The translations under genes and the position numbers were made by a program. A stretch of DNA of 64,000 bases. Source: Rosistilla ulvae. Lineage in GTDB: Bacteria; Planctomycetota; Planctomycetia; Pirellulales; Pirellulaceae. The stretch is from the NCBI RefSeq assembly GCF_007741475.1, contig NZ_CP036261.1, positions 2,914,001 to 2,978,000 on the forward strand, written 5' to 3'. Positions 46,141 through 55,292 of this stretch are shown in pieces. The notes under the pieces are model-generated. The model searched no databases. It saw only the letters and a list, made by a program, of their open reading frames with translations, and had not been told where the DNA came from. Position 1 is the stretch's first letter. Each line of letters starts with the position of its first letter.

Positions 46141-46183
46141 GGAGGGAGGGGAGTCCGGCTTAACCGGACTTCCCTACCCCTAT

Positions 46184-46238
46184 CCAACGACGGTCCCTCC
46201 GGGACGAGGTCGCAGGTTTTGACTCCGGAGGAATCAAC
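46184..46238. repeat. Right part of MITE-like copy D (3' exon of the intron)
   Basis: Continues the host element: CCAACGACGGTCCCTCCGGG, then ACTCCGGAGGA, and ends at AACGGCGG. After that the sequence leaves the repeat, so the right terminal hairpin is missing in this copy. Confidence 0.8.
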
Positions 46239-46314
46239 GGCGGTCGAATTTTTCCGGCTGGCGGGGGCGATCACGTTTCGCTCGCTCCACCACATGACTC
46301 GTTTCTCAGAACCA

Positions 46315-46764
46315 TCAAGCGGCGTCGTGACGGCTGGATCGACTTGGATTCCGACGGAAAACAGCTTTCGTTGCTGCGGCACCGTCGACGACAGCATGCG
46401 AGGCAAAATTGATGAGTCGTGGAGTGGAGAGAACCGTTAACACAAGCGACGCCGCAATCGTCCATGCTGTGACCGTCCGCCACTTTCGCGAGGTAGGTCT
46501 GTGTTGCGCCGACGGACGGTGTGGGAGATTGAAAACACCCGAAACCTGAGCGGACAAATGATGCTCCGCTGCATGCCCTGGTTTCGAGTCAAGAAACAGG
46601 GCTGCATCGCGAAGTGCCGCATCAAGATTAAGCATTTCAAGGAACACCCGTCGCGCCTGAGGATCGTCGCGCAAACGCTTGTTTAACTGCGATAACTGCT
46701 TCGACGATGCTCGAGCTTCGAGGTAATCCTGGACCGAACGGTGAAAGCTGCGATCACAGCTCAT
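46315..46764 (-). CDS. Short anti-sigma-like membrane protein
   Basis: A 149-residue protein. The N-terminal ~55 residues (VQDYLEARASSKQLSQLNKRL, then DPQARRVFLEMLNLDAALRD) match the start of planctomycete FecR/LamG-type anti-sigma factors. One membrane helix follows (VTAWTIAASLVLTVLSTP), then only 35 residues to the stop; the usual periplasmic sensor domain is absent. It overlaps the sigma gene by 4 bp (ATGA), so the pair is coupled. It may be a minimal anti-sigma factor or a truncated one; the nearby repeat and intron end about 75 bp past its stop. Confidence 0.75.
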   Translation of the reverse strand: MSCDRSFHRSVQDYLEARASSKQLSQLNKRLRDDPQARRVFLEMLNLDAALRDAALFLDSKPGHAAEHHLSAQVSGVFNLPHRPSAQHRPTSRKWRTVTAWTIAASLVLTVLSTPRLINFASHAVVDGAAATKAVFRRNPSRSSRHDAA

Positions 46765-47294
46765 TTATTTGCCTCGCTTGCGAGTTGGCGTTGGATGCAT
46801 TCCAACAGGATCTGCCGGGTACGGTAAAGCCATTGGTAAAAGCCGGCAGCCGAACGTCCGCTCGATGCGGCCAAATCCTCCATCCTGGCATCTCGGTGAT
46901 AGGCGTTTGCCACTAGACGACGCTGTTCAGCGGGCAGCTTTTTAAGGCACGATCTTAACGCATGCCGCTGCCTCTCTAGATCACTCTCGTCCCGTTCCGC
47001 CTCATCAGCCAACGTACTGACGACATCCATGTCGAGCACCATGTTTTGTCGCCCCTTGTCTCGAATCCAAGCCAACGCTTTGAAACGTGCGATACTGAAC
47101 GCCCAGGATCGAAAATTGCCCTCCTCGTCGAAATCATCCAGTTTTTCCCAAAGCACAACGGCGACTTCTTGGACAACGTCGTCGGCATCAATCCGCGATG
47201 GAATCAGGCGACGAACATACGCGCGAATTGCTGCCTCGTGACAATCAAACTGGCGAACAAAACGCATGCTTCGCCCGGCATTGCTCAACGGCAT
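46761..47294 (-). CDS. ECF RNA polymerase sigma factor (Rhodopirellula/Verrucomicrobium type)
   Basis: A 177-residue ECF sigma factor. Region 2 reads DADDVVQEVAVVLWEKLDDF and then FRSWAFSIARFKALAWIRD; region 4 is LKKLPAEQRRLVANAYHRDA followed by MEDLAASSGRSAAGFYQWLYRTRQILLECI. This is the pattern of the planctomycete-verrucomicrobial ECF family. The next start, at residue 10, is an alternative. It sits upstream of its likely anti-sigma gene on the minus strand and is divergent from a DUF1559 gene, which could be part of its regulon. Confidence 0.92.
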   Translation of the reverse strand: MPLSNAGRSMRFVRQFDCHEAAIRAYVRRLIPSRIDADDVVQEVAVVLWEKLDDFDEEGNFRSWAFSIARFKALAWIRDKGRQNMVLDMDVVSTLADEAERDESDLERQRHALRSCLKKLPAEQRRLVANAYHRDARMEDLAASSGRSAAGFYQWLYRTRQILLECIQRQLASEANK

Positions 47295-47584
47295 TCAGTG
47301 GCCCTCCTTAACGATACTGGAAACACTCAAGGAAACTGAATGAAAGGACACTTCGGCCATTCTCGAGGAGAGGTCTGATATCCGCTGTCATACAAATTTC
47401 GATTTTATGCAATAATCCCACGTTAAATTCCCCCAGGTTGTGGAATGTACTGTAACAGAGCGGGTGCGTCTCTGTCTTCCCTTAATGCCATCCTTTTGTC
47501 GTATTCCCTTCCGCAGTAGCAAGTAACGGGTCTCCGTTGCTTCCGTCTGCAGTTTTGATCTGAAAAAATTAAAAGAGCTATTTT

Positions 47585-48592
47585 ATGACGAAACGTAAAT
47601 TGTCAGCTGGTTTCACATTGGTGGAATTGCTTGTCGTCATCGCCATCATTGGGATCCTTGTCGGCTTGCTGTTGCCGGCGGTTCAGGCGGCACGAGAGGC
47701 TGCGCGCCGGATGCAGTGTTCCAATAATCTGAAGCAAATCGGTATCGCCTTCCATAACTACCACGACACGTACCAATCGTTCCCGTTTGGGTCGCGTGTT
47801 ATGAACAATGGTTCGAGTGGCTTTGGTCCCTCGTGGTGGGCAGGGCTGTTGCCTTTCGTAGAACAACAAGCACTTTTTGATCGACTGAACCTGAGCATCA
47901 GCAATGCAGGTTGGAGCGCGAACGCGTCCGTCTTGACCAGAAAACCAGCCCCAATGATGGCCTGCCCATCGTATCCCGGCGAGGTTGAGGGAGGGGAATA
48001 CGGTGATACCTGGGACTCTAAGTCGACTTACGTCGGTATTTCGGGAGCCGCCATTACCAGCCCCGGGTTTACGGAATCACGCGTCTCGACGTGTTGCGGT
48101 TGCTGTTCGCACAGCGGTAGCGCAAACGATGGGATTTTGGCAGCGGGGGGCGTTCTGATTGCCAACAAGTCACTCCGCTTCCGGGATATTACCGACGGAA
48201 CAAGCAACACCTTGATGGTCTCCGAAATCGGTGGCGCTATGTATACCGCAAACTCGTCGTCCTATACGACGATTGATGGCGAACGCGTTTGGGTGACGCC
48301 AGCGGGCCTCCACGGGTGGCTCATGGGGACTGCAAATACCGGGCAGACTCCGACCGATCGCGTCTTCAATCTCACGACGATCAGGTACGAACCGAATTCT
48401 GCGAACTATGACCGTCCCGGTATCAATATCAACCACGGACCCAATATTCCATTGACTTCAACGCATCCAGGCGGAGTGATGGGGCTCAATGGAGATGGCC
48501 ATGTTTCGTTTATCGCAGAGACGATGAACCTCGACACTCTGAAACTAGCAGCGACACGAGACGATGGTCAGACCATCGACTTAAACAATTAA
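47585..48592 (+). CDS. DUF1559 protein with pilin-type N-terminus
   Basis: A 335-residue DUF1559 protein. The prepilin motif GFTLVELLVVIAIIGILVGL at residues 9-28 gives a type IV pilin-like cleavage and helix, followed by the conserved LPAVQAAREAARRMQCSNNLKQ. The C-terminus has the family H-X9-DG motif (HPGGVMGLNGDGHVSF). A Cys cluster CCGCC lies near 169-173. Planctomycetes encode dozens of such proteins; their role is unknown, though they may form a pseudopilus or surface assembly. It is followed by a lipoprotein and the PSD1/DUF1501 pair on the same strand. Confidence 0.95.
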   Translation: MTKRKLSAGFTLVELLVVIAIIGILVGLLLPAVQAAREAARRMQCSNNLKQIGIAFHNYHDTYQSFPFGSRVMNNGSSGFGPSWWAGLLPFVEQQALFDRLNLSISNAGWSANASVLTRKPAPMMACPSYPGEVEGGEYGDTWDSKSTYVGISGAAITSPGFTESRVSTCCGCCSHSGSANDGILAAGGVLIANKSLRFRDITDGTSNTLMVSEIGGAMYTANSSSYTTIDGERVWVTPAGLHGWLMGTANTGQTPTDRVFNLTTIRYEPNSANYDRPGININHGPNIPLTSTHPGGVMGLNGDGHVSFIAETMNLDTLKLAATRDDGQTIDLNN

Positions 48593-48663
48593 GTCGCAAT
48601 GCTTCGCCCCCTAAGGCCTACGCCCGATCGCTTGTTCCGCGACGGGCAGAGGCTCGTCACAAT

Positions 48664-49131
48664 ATGCAGCCATTTTCCCCAAGGACACCTCGCGTGGCAC
48701 GTAACTTCCTCGTCACTATTTCAATTTTTGCATTTGGCATGCTGATGTTCGGATGCTCTCCCGCGCCTCCGGCGGGATTCGGAGAGGTCCACGGAACGGT
48801 TTCTGTCGATTCGAAGCCGGCACCGGAAGGAACGCGAGTCCGTTTCCTTCATGCCGAAGACGACGCAACCGCTTTCTTCGCCATGGTCAACGCCAACGGC
48901 GAATATTCCTACAAGCCGCCAACAATGGCCCCCTTAAAACCAGGCGTCTACCACATCTCCGTCGAGCCCGTCAGCACTCAGACAACGACCGACAGCACCG
49001 GTCTTAGCGTCGAATCCCCTGATGCACAAAAGCCCAAAGACTACGGCAAGTATTCCGATCCTGAGAAGAGTGGTCTGACCACGACCTTGGAGGATGGCAG
49101 CGTTCAGTATGATATTGAAATCACTAACTGA
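48664..49131 (+). CDS. Small lipoprotein with regulatory-like fold
   Basis: A 155-residue lipoprotein with lipobox MLMFGCS (lipid Cys near residue 31). The mature part is a carboxypeptidase-regulatory-like sandwich (EVHGTVSVDSKPAPEGTRVRF, then GEYSYKPPTMAPLKPGVYHI). Such lipoproteins commonly follow DUF1559 genes in planctomycetes. The spacing of 71 bp suggests one operon with the DUF1559 gene. Function unknown. Confidence 0.85.
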   Translation: MQPFSPRTPRVARNFLVTISIFAFGMLMFGCSPAPPAGFGEVHGTVSVDSKPAPEGTRVRFLHAEDDATAFFAMVNANGEYSYKPPTMAPLKPGVYHISVEPVSTQTTTDSTGLSVESPDAQKPKDYGKYSDPEKSGLTTTLEDGSVQYDIEITN

Positions 49132-49481
49132 TGCATCGATGTCGATTGGCAATGTTTTTGCGGGGCAAACCCCGCGAGGACGCCAGTGCACGGTGTGAAG
49201 GCATTGATGGTTTGTGACCTCACAACCGCCTACCGCTCTTAGCGGACAGTAAATCATTCCAACGATCAGACGGACAAGTTGCGTTTGGTTCCTGAGCCTT
49301 CACACAGGAAACGCAGCGTCCCAACGGGCATTACTCCATCAAGCCGTTTGGACGTTTGCATTCATCCACGGTGAATGCGTGAATAGTTAAGCGTGACGCG
49401 ACATGATCGATTGCACGACCACCGTGCAATCGCGATCAACGCAATCGCCGCCCGCCCACCCTCAAGCCCACCTTCAATGTC
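49132..49481. other. Intergenic region with three hairpins
   Basis: About 350 bp before the PSD1 gene. It contains GCGGGG-CAAA-CCCCGC at 49160-49175 just after the lipoprotein stop (possible terminator, with a T-run in the wrong order), GCATTCA/TGAATGC at 49358-49378, and CGATTGCACG-ACCAC-CGTGCAATCG at 49408-49432. No coding sequence was recognised. Confidence 0.6.
49408..49432. promoter_or_regulatory. 10-bp perfect inverted repeat upstream of PSD1 gene
   Basis: CGATTGCACG and its complement around ACCAC, 49 bp before the ATG at 49482. Its place between promoter and start suggests an operator or an mRNA leader hairpin. This is a candidate only. Confidence 0.4.
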
Positions 49482-52229
49482 ATGAACCGACAGCTCAGCA
49501 TCCTCCTGTTTAGTCTCTTCTACGGCAGTGCGATTGCCGCCGATACGCCTGTCGATTTCGTGAAAGATGTGCGACCGATTCTTCAGCAACGTTGTTACAG
49601 TTGCCATGCGGAGCAGAAGCAAAAGAGCGGCTTCCGGCTGGATATCAAAGCGTCCGCGTTTGATGGCGGCGATGGTTATGGCGCCGCGATTGTTGCTGGC
49701 GATGTCGACGGTAGCCCGTTGATCGAACTGGTGACAAGCGACGATGAAGACATGCGAATGCCTCCCGGAGCGGATGGGTTGCCGGCTGCGGAGATCGACA
49801 TCTTAACCCGATGGGTGCAACAAGGAGCGGTTTGGCCCGACGGTGTTGACCTCGCCCAACTGGAAGATCGGACGGATCATTGGTCGTTTAAGCCGCTGAG
49901 CTTTCCGCCAAAGGAATCCGCCACCGGACAGACGACGGACGATGGTGGACCAAGGCCCGCTGGGGCCGACCGAATCGACGCTTTCATTCGTGAAAAGTTG
50001 GAAGCAAACGACCTGGCCTTGTCGGCACCAGCCCCTCGCCGGGATTGGATTCGCCGCGTCTATTTCGATCTGATTGGGCTGCCCCCAACGCCGGCGCAAG
50101 TTGCCGCATTTGAACAGGACCAATCCGACGACGCGCATCGCCGTGTGGTGGACCAATTGTTGGCCTCCCAGCACTATGGCGAACGTTGGGGACAGCATTG
50201 GTTGGACGTCGTCCGGTATGCCGACACGCATGGCTTTGAAGTCAACACGACGCGTCCCAACGCGTGGCCCTACCGCGACTATGTGATCGAGGCATTTAAC
50301 AACGACACACCCTACGATCAGTTCATCCACGAACAACTGCATGGCGATTCATTGCAGAAGGATGCGGCCACTGGCTTTCTGGTCACCGCGGCAGCTCTAT
50401 TGCCCGGCCAAATCGGGAAAGACGACGCGTCGAAACGACTCGCCCGACAAGACGAATTGGCAGAGATCGTCATCAACACTTCAGATGCCTTCCTCGGCCT
50501 GAGCGTTGGGTGCGCGCGATGTCACGACCATAAGTTCGATGCCGTTTCGCACGAAGACTATTTTGCGATGCAAGCATTTTTCAGCGGAGTGAAGTATGGG
50601 GAGCGCCCGATCGCGTCGGTCGAAAACGACGAGCGAACCGCCGAAGCCGAGAAGCTCGAAACGCGACTGCGTGAAATTGATACCGAGCTACAGCAGCAGA
50701 TTGATCTCGCTAACTTGGCGGAGACCAATCCGCAGTTGAATCGGTTGCCGTTCGCTGCAATGGACGCCCGCTTTGTCCGTTTTACGATCCACGATTGCAA
50801 TCGTCATCCTTCTCTGGGGTTGATCGAACCGTGCGTGGACGAGTTCGAAATTATCGCCGCCGATCCGGTAGAGACGAACGTTGCGTTGGCATCGCTCGGA
50901 ACCAAGGTGACCGCGTCGGGCAGCCGCACTTCAGACAAGCACCGACTGGAGCACGTCAACGACGGCCAGTATGGCAACAGTCGTAGCTGGATGTCTGATA
51001 CCGCCGGGCGTGGCTGGTTGCTGTTTGAACTCGCCGAGCCGACCTCGATTCAACGCGTCGATTGGAGTCGCGATCGCCAACAGAAGCTTGGCGATCGACT
51101 TCCCACGATGTTCACGTTGGAAGCGGGGCCGTCGCTCGACGCGATGCAACATCTGGCGGGACTGACGGACGAACAAGTCAAGCGTTCGTTGACGCTGCGT
51201 GAAGAGAAGGAAGCCATCGAACAAAAGCTCGCGCAACTGAACAGCCGTCCCATGGTCTTTGCCGGAGTGTTTTCTAAGCCTGTGCCGACGCCCTTCCTGC
51301 GTCGCGGCGACCCCGAACAACCGGGTGAACCTGTGCCACCTGCTGTTCTCAGCGCACTGGGCGACATCCAATTGGACGAAGAGACTCCCGATCAGGAACG
51401 CCGAATTGCATTGGCCGATTGGATCGCCAGTCCCGACAATCCGTTGACCGCTCGCGTGATGGTAAACCGCGTTTGGCAATGGCACTTTGGCACCGGATTG
51501 GTCGCCACGCCGAGCGATCTTGGGCGTAGCGGTGAACGTCCCTCGCACCCTCTGTTGCTCGATTGGTTGGCCTCCGAATTCATTCGCAGTGGATGGTCGG
51601 TTAAACACTTACATCGTCTAATTGTTCTCAGCACGACGTACGGGCAATCGAACCAGATTGATCCGCACTCCCAGGGGATCGATGCAGACGTTCGGTTGTT
51701 GTGGCGATTCCCGTCACGTCGTTTGGAAGCCGAAGCGATTCGCGATTCGATGCTGGCGGTCAACGGCCGGTTAAACGGTACAACGGGCGGACCAGGATTT
51801 GATCTTTTCAAGTCGCGGGGCGGATTGAGCGGTTTCCCACCCATCGAATCCTTTTCAAACAAAGGACTGCGAAGGATGGTGTACGCGCACAAGATCCGGA
51901 TGGAACCCGAATCCGTTTTCGGTGCGTTCGACTGTCCTGACGCAGGCCAAAGTACCGCTCGGCGGCAGCAATCGACGACGCCAATTCAAGCGTTGAATCT
52001 GTTCAACAGCGTCTTCACGATCGAGCAGTCCGATGCGCTTGCCAGCCGGGCGGAAACCGAAATGGGACCGGACGTCAAGGATCAGATCCGTTTCATCTAT
52101 CGTCTGGCATTGGCTCGCGAACCCGAGGCAGATGAATTGGAGACCGCCGAGTCGTTGGTAATCCAGCACGGCCTGCCGACACTTTGCCGCGCGATCTACA
52201 ACAGCAACGAATTTCTGTTCATCCCTTGA
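49482..52229 (+). CDS. PSD1/DUF1549/DUF1553 protein with cytochrome c-like motif
   Basis: A 915-residue exported protein of the planctomycete PSD1 family. After the signal (LSILLFSLFYGSAIAA), the cytochrome c-like motif CYSCH is at 38-42 (PILQQRCYSCH). DUF1549 follows (IDAFIREKLEA, then RVYFDLIGLPPTPAQV; AQHWLD-type region GQHWLDVVRYADTHG). A second CARCHDHKFD motif lies near 345. A coagulation-factor-like (F5/8) sandwich fills the middle, and DUF1553 ends the chain (NPLTARVMVNRVWQWHFG). These proteins pair with DUF1501 and may take part in electron transfer or polysaccharide work. The start at 49482 gives a complete signal peptide. Confidence 0.95.
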   Translation: MNRQLSILLFSLFYGSAIAADTPVDFVKDVRPILQQRCYSCHAEQKQKSGFRLDIKASAFDGGDGYGAAIVAGDVDGSPLIELVTSDDEDMRMPPGADGLPAAEIDILTRWVQQGAVWPDGVDLAQLEDRTDHWSFKPLSFPPKESATGQTTDDGGPRPAGADRIDAFIREKLEANDLALSAPAPRRDWIRRVYFDLIGLPPTPAQVAAFEQDQSDDAHRRVVDQLLASQHYGERWGQHWLDVVRYADTHGFEVNTTRPNAWPYRDYVIEAFNNDTPYDQFIHEQLHGDSLQKDAATGFLVTAAALLPGQIGKDDASKRLARQDELAEIVINTSDAFLGLSVGCARCHDHKFDAVSHEDYFAMQAFFSGVKYGERPIASVENDERTAEAEKLETRLREIDTELQQQIDLANLAETNPQLNRLPFAAMDARFVRFTIHDCNRHPSLGLIEPCVDEFEIIAADPVETNVALASLGTKVTASGSRTSDKHRLEHVNDGQYGNSRSWMSDTAGRGWLLFELAEPTSIQRVDWSRDRQQKLGDRLPTMFTLEAGPSLDAMQHLAGLTDEQVKRSLTLREEKEAIEQKLAQLNSRPMVFAGVFSKPVPTPFLRRGDPEQPGEPVPPAVLSALGDIQLDEETPDQERRIALADWIASPDNPLTARVMVNRVWQWHFGTGLVATPSDLGRSGERPSHPLLLDWLASEFIRSGWSVKHLHRLIVLSTTYGQSNQIDPHSQGIDADVRLLWRFPSRRLEAEAIRDSMLAVNGRLNGTTGGPGFDLFKSRGGLSGFPPIESFSNKGLRRMVYAHKIRMEPESVFGAFDCPDAGQSTARRQQSTTPIQALNLFNSVFTIEQSDALASRAETEMGPDVKDQIRFIYRLALAREPEADELETAESLVIQHGLPTLCRAIYNSNEFLFIP

Positions 52230-52283
52230 ACGCAGCCTCTCTCCATCGCGACTTCGAACAACCAAACTTAAAGGAAATGCGCC

Positions 52284-53711
52284 ATGAACAATCGACGACG
52301 TTTCTTAAATGATCTGACAACTGGCATCGGTTCGATCGCCTTGGGCAGTCTGTTGACATCGGACCGCGCGACTGCGTCCCGACCGGTGATCGATCCGGCA
52401 AATCCGTATGCCCCTCGGCCGACACATTATCCAGGCAAAGCGAAAAACGTGATCGTCGTTTTCTGCGCCGGAGGGGTCAGCCAATTGGAAACATGGGACT
52501 ACAAGCCCGAGCTGATCCGGCAGGATGGCAAGCCACTGGTAGGTGGGCCCGCGGTGACGTTCCAAGGACCTGCTGGGGAGCTGGCAAGGCCACAGTACAA
52601 GTTCCGTCCGCACGGTGAAACGGGCAAGATGGTTTCAGATATGATTCCTCATCTTGCCGAACTGACCGACGAGTTCGCTTTCATTCATTCGCTGACCAGC
52701 AAGAGCAATACGCACGGTCCAGCAGAGAATTTTCTGTCGACGGGGTTTGTCGAAGACGGCTTCCCCAGCAATGGCGGATGGGTGACCTACGCATTAGGCA
52801 GCGAGAATCAGAACCTGCCCGCGTTTGTTGCGATTCCCGATCCGCGGGGCGTGCCGCAGGCGAGCGTCAACAATTGGGGCCCTGGATTTTTGCCAGCGGA
52901 GTTTCAGGGAACGCCGTTCAGCTCCAAGAATCCGATTCGGCATCTCGCACCTCCGAGCCAGATTTCGACGGCGGCAGACCGCGCCGCTCGGGAGCATCTG
53001 CATCGGATGAATCACGAGCATATGGAACGACATCCAGCGGATGGCCAGTTAGCAGCTCGGATCGCCAGCTATGAACTTGCTGCGAGAATGCAATTGAGTG
53101 TTCCGGAGATCAGCGACTTGAGCACCGAAACCGCTCAGACGTTGAAGATGTACGGTGCCGACGACACGTCGAATCCGATCAAGGCCGCATACGCGAAGAA
53201 TTGCATCTTAGCTCGCCGGTTGATCGAAAGCGGCGTTCGGTTTGTTCAACTGTTCAACGGAGCGTACGCCAGCGGTGGCGAACTGAACTGGGATGGGCAC
53301 GGCAAACTGAAGGAGCAATACGACCGCCACGCGGATATTATGGATCAACCGACCGCTGCGATGATCCGTGACATGCAGGCACGAGGGCTGTTGGAGGACA
53401 CACTGGTCGTCTGGTGCACCGAATTTGGCCGCATGCCGATGTTCCAAAAGGGGGCGAAGGGACGTGATCACAACCCCGATGGATTTACGTGCTGGATGAC
53501 CGGAGCGGGCGTTCGCCGCGGTGTCAGCCATGGGGTGACGGATGAACTGGGCCAAAAAGCCATCGAAGACATCCACCCGTTGTACGATCTAAACGCAACG
53601 ATCTTGCATCTGCTGGGGCTCGACCACGAACAACTGACGTTCGAGCACAATGGAGTGCAGCGACGGCTGACAAATGTGGAAGGGCATCGAATTACCGAAG
53701 TGCTCGCCTAA
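52284..53711 (+). CDS. DUF1501 protein (Tat-exported)
   Basis: A 475-residue DUF1501 protein, sulfatase-like in fold. The N-terminus [20 protein letters not shown] is a twin-arginine-type signal; the ATG is preceded by AAAGGAAA. Family segments seen: [20 protein letters not shown], then [11 protein letters not shown]-like [14 protein letters not shown], and [19 protein letters not shown] near 385-405. It follows the PSD1 gene by 54 bp, the standard planctomycete pair, so both are likely one operon. Confidence 0.95.
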   Translation: MNNRRRFLNDLTTGIGSIALGSLLTSDRATASRPVIDPANPYAPRPTHYPGKAKNVIVVFCAGGVSQLETWDYKPELIRQDGKPLVGGPAVTFQGPAGELARPQYKFRPHGETGKMVSDMIPHLAELTDEFAFIHSLTSKSNTHGPAENFLSTGFVEDGFPSNGGWVTYALGSENQNLPAFVAIPDPRGVPQASVNNWGPGFLPAEFQGTPFSSKNPIRHLAPPSQISTAADRAAREHLHRMNHEHMERHPADGQLAARIASYELAARMQLSVPEISDLSTETAQTLKMYGADDTSNPIKAAYAKNCILARRLIESGVRFVQLFNGAYASGGELNWDGHGKLKEQYDRHADIMDQPTAAMIRDMQARGLLEDTLVVWCTEFGRMPMFQKGAKGRDHNPDGFTCWMTGAGVRRGVSHGVTDELGQKAIEDIHPLYDLNATILHLLGLDHEQLTFEHNGVQRRLTNVEGHRITEVLA

Positions 53712-53875
53712 AGTGGTACGTTTCGCGCCAGACGCTTTCGCAGCTTTTTCGTCAGTCGGAAGAAAAAGCCATTGGATGCGAATGCGTCGTCCCTACTAAG
53801 CATTGGTGCTTACAGGATATCGGGACAACCTTCGCGATCAAACGGAGGTTTCCAATGATCGAAAGTATCGTCCGA

Positions 53876-55003
53876 TTAGCGGCCGATGATCGTGGCGATT
53901 TCGCCAGCCAAACGGTTGACTGATCCCTTGCCGTCGGGATACAGCCGGCTGCTCAAAAAGACAAACACGCGATCTTTTTCGGGGTCGATCCAGAGGACCG
54001 TTCCCGTGAATCCGCCATGCCCGACGGCGGAGTCGGAGAAGGTGGTTCCGCGATTCGACGAATAGGGGCTTTGGTGATCCCAGCCCGGCGTCCGCGTGCC
54101 GCGCGGAACGCGATGCGGTTGGATCATCGCGGCGATTGTTTTTTGATCCAATACGCGGGGAGCGGATGTCGTCTCGTCATCGACGCTCAAGATCATCTGG
54201 CCGTAGCGGACCAGATCCTCCGCTGTCGAGAAGAGTCCCGCGTGGCCAGCGACTCCGTCCAACAAGGCCGCTCGCGGGTCATGAACCTTTCCACGCAACA
54301 GCGCTCCATCGCGTGGTTCGGTCGCCGCGATCAGGTCGCGCAAGGCGGGATCGGGTTTATAGGATGTCGTTTCCATTCCCATCGGCTGAAAGATCTCTTC
54401 CCGCGTAAATTGATCCAACGTTTTGCCGCTGACCCGTTCGACCAGTTTGCCCAAGATCAGGAAGCCGACGTCGCTGTAGACGAACTTCTCGCCCCGCTCG
54501 GATCTCGGCTTCAATGCAAACAAGCGTTCCCAAGCCACATCGATCCCCTGTTGATAATCGCGGATCGAATTGTCGGGAATCATGCCTCCGACGTGTAACA
54601 TCAGATCGCGAACCGTGATCGCTTCTTTCCCCTCGACCGCAAATTCGGGAAGGTATTTGGCGACGGGTTGATCGAGATCGACTTCGCCCCGTTGCACCAA
54701 AAGCATCACCGACGTCGCCGTCGCGACCGGCTTGGTCAGCGAAGCGAGATCGAAGATCGTGTCGGTCGTTAAGGCTTCGCGAGTCGGTTCGATCTGGCGA
54801 TCGCCAAACGCACGCAGGTACAAGATCTTTGTCGAATCGGCGACGGCAACCACCGCGCCGGGCAGTTGGCCCGCTTCGATGCCGCGTCGCACGATCGGTT
54901 CGATCGCATCGAAACGGGAGTCGTCGGAATCCGCAGCGCGGACGGCGACGACGGATACGAGCGAGAATAGGATCAGCAAACTGCACTGGACGAGCATCTT
55001 CAT
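53876..55003 (-). CDS. Serine hydrolase of the beta-lactamase/class C PBP family
   Basis: A 375-residue exported serine hydrolase. The ATG at 55003 follows AAGG and opens a signal peptide (LVQCSLLILFSLVSVVAVRA). The catalytic SxxK is SLTK at 88-91; the second motif is YSD at 176-178, where class C enzymes have YxN, and the third is HGGFTG near 340. Length fits the family (beta-lactamase, PF00144). It may be an esterase, a peptidase or a PBP-like enzyme; resistance is not implied. It is convergent with DUF1501 and divergent from the SGNH hydrolase gene. Confidence 0.9.
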   Translation of the reverse strand: MKMLVQCSLLILFSLVSVVAVRAADSDDSRFDAIEPIVRRGIEAGQLPGAVVAVADSTKILYLRAFGDRQIEPTREALTTDTIFDLASLTKPVATATSVMLLVQRGEVDLDQPVAKYLPEFAVEGKEAITVRDLMLHVGGMIPDNSIRDYQQGIDVAWERLFALKPRSERGEKFVYSDVGFLILGKLVERVSGKTLDQFTREEIFQPMGMETTSYKPDPALRDLIAATEPRDGALLRGKVHDPRAALLDGVAGHAGLFSTAEDLVRYGQMILSVDDETTSAPRVLDQKTIAAMIQPHRVPRGTRTPGWDHQSPYSSNRGTTFSDSAVGHGGFTGTVLWIDPEKDRVFVFLSSRLYPDGKGSVNRLAGEIATIIGR

Positions 55004-55292
55004 CGGCGGGACCTTTTTTGCGCAAAGGGAAAAGACGGGGCGTTCCAAGTTCGTCGCTGACGATCGCCAATGCAAGCGGGCAACGCCTGATTATCGATCG
55101 CTTCGAAACATTGGATTCGCCACGGGCACGCGAACAATCGCCCGGCGAATGGTTGAGCAGATGTAAAACCAGAGTCGCAGCCAAGAATTCTGAGCCGCTA
55201 ATTCGCGTCGGTGGATTCAACGAGATATGATTTCCCTACCTTCCAACATTCGTTATCCCTCGCCTCTCCCTCCCGCCGACGAGACTCCTCTC

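Larger units (their letters stand above)
44200..46183 (+). mobile_element. Group II intron with reverse transcriptase
   Basis: A complete group II intron of 1984 bp. The 5' end is GTGCG at 44200. The 3' end, ...CCCCTAT, is at 46183. Both are fixed by copy A of the host repeat, where CGAGCTA joins directly to CCAACGACGG without an insert. The RNA part before the ORF (44200-44704) has no gene. Domain V is at 46108-46140; the pairing arms of domain VI follow at 46141-46183. All parts look intact, so it may be active. The position, three bases after a hairpin, resembles hairpin-guided target choice. The maturase has no endonuclease domain. Confidence 0.93.

Noticed and set aside
44169-46238. Calling the intron bacterial class C because it lies after a hairpin
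   Set aside because: Domain V has an AGC-type triad and the maturase ending differs from what I expect for class C, so I left the class open.
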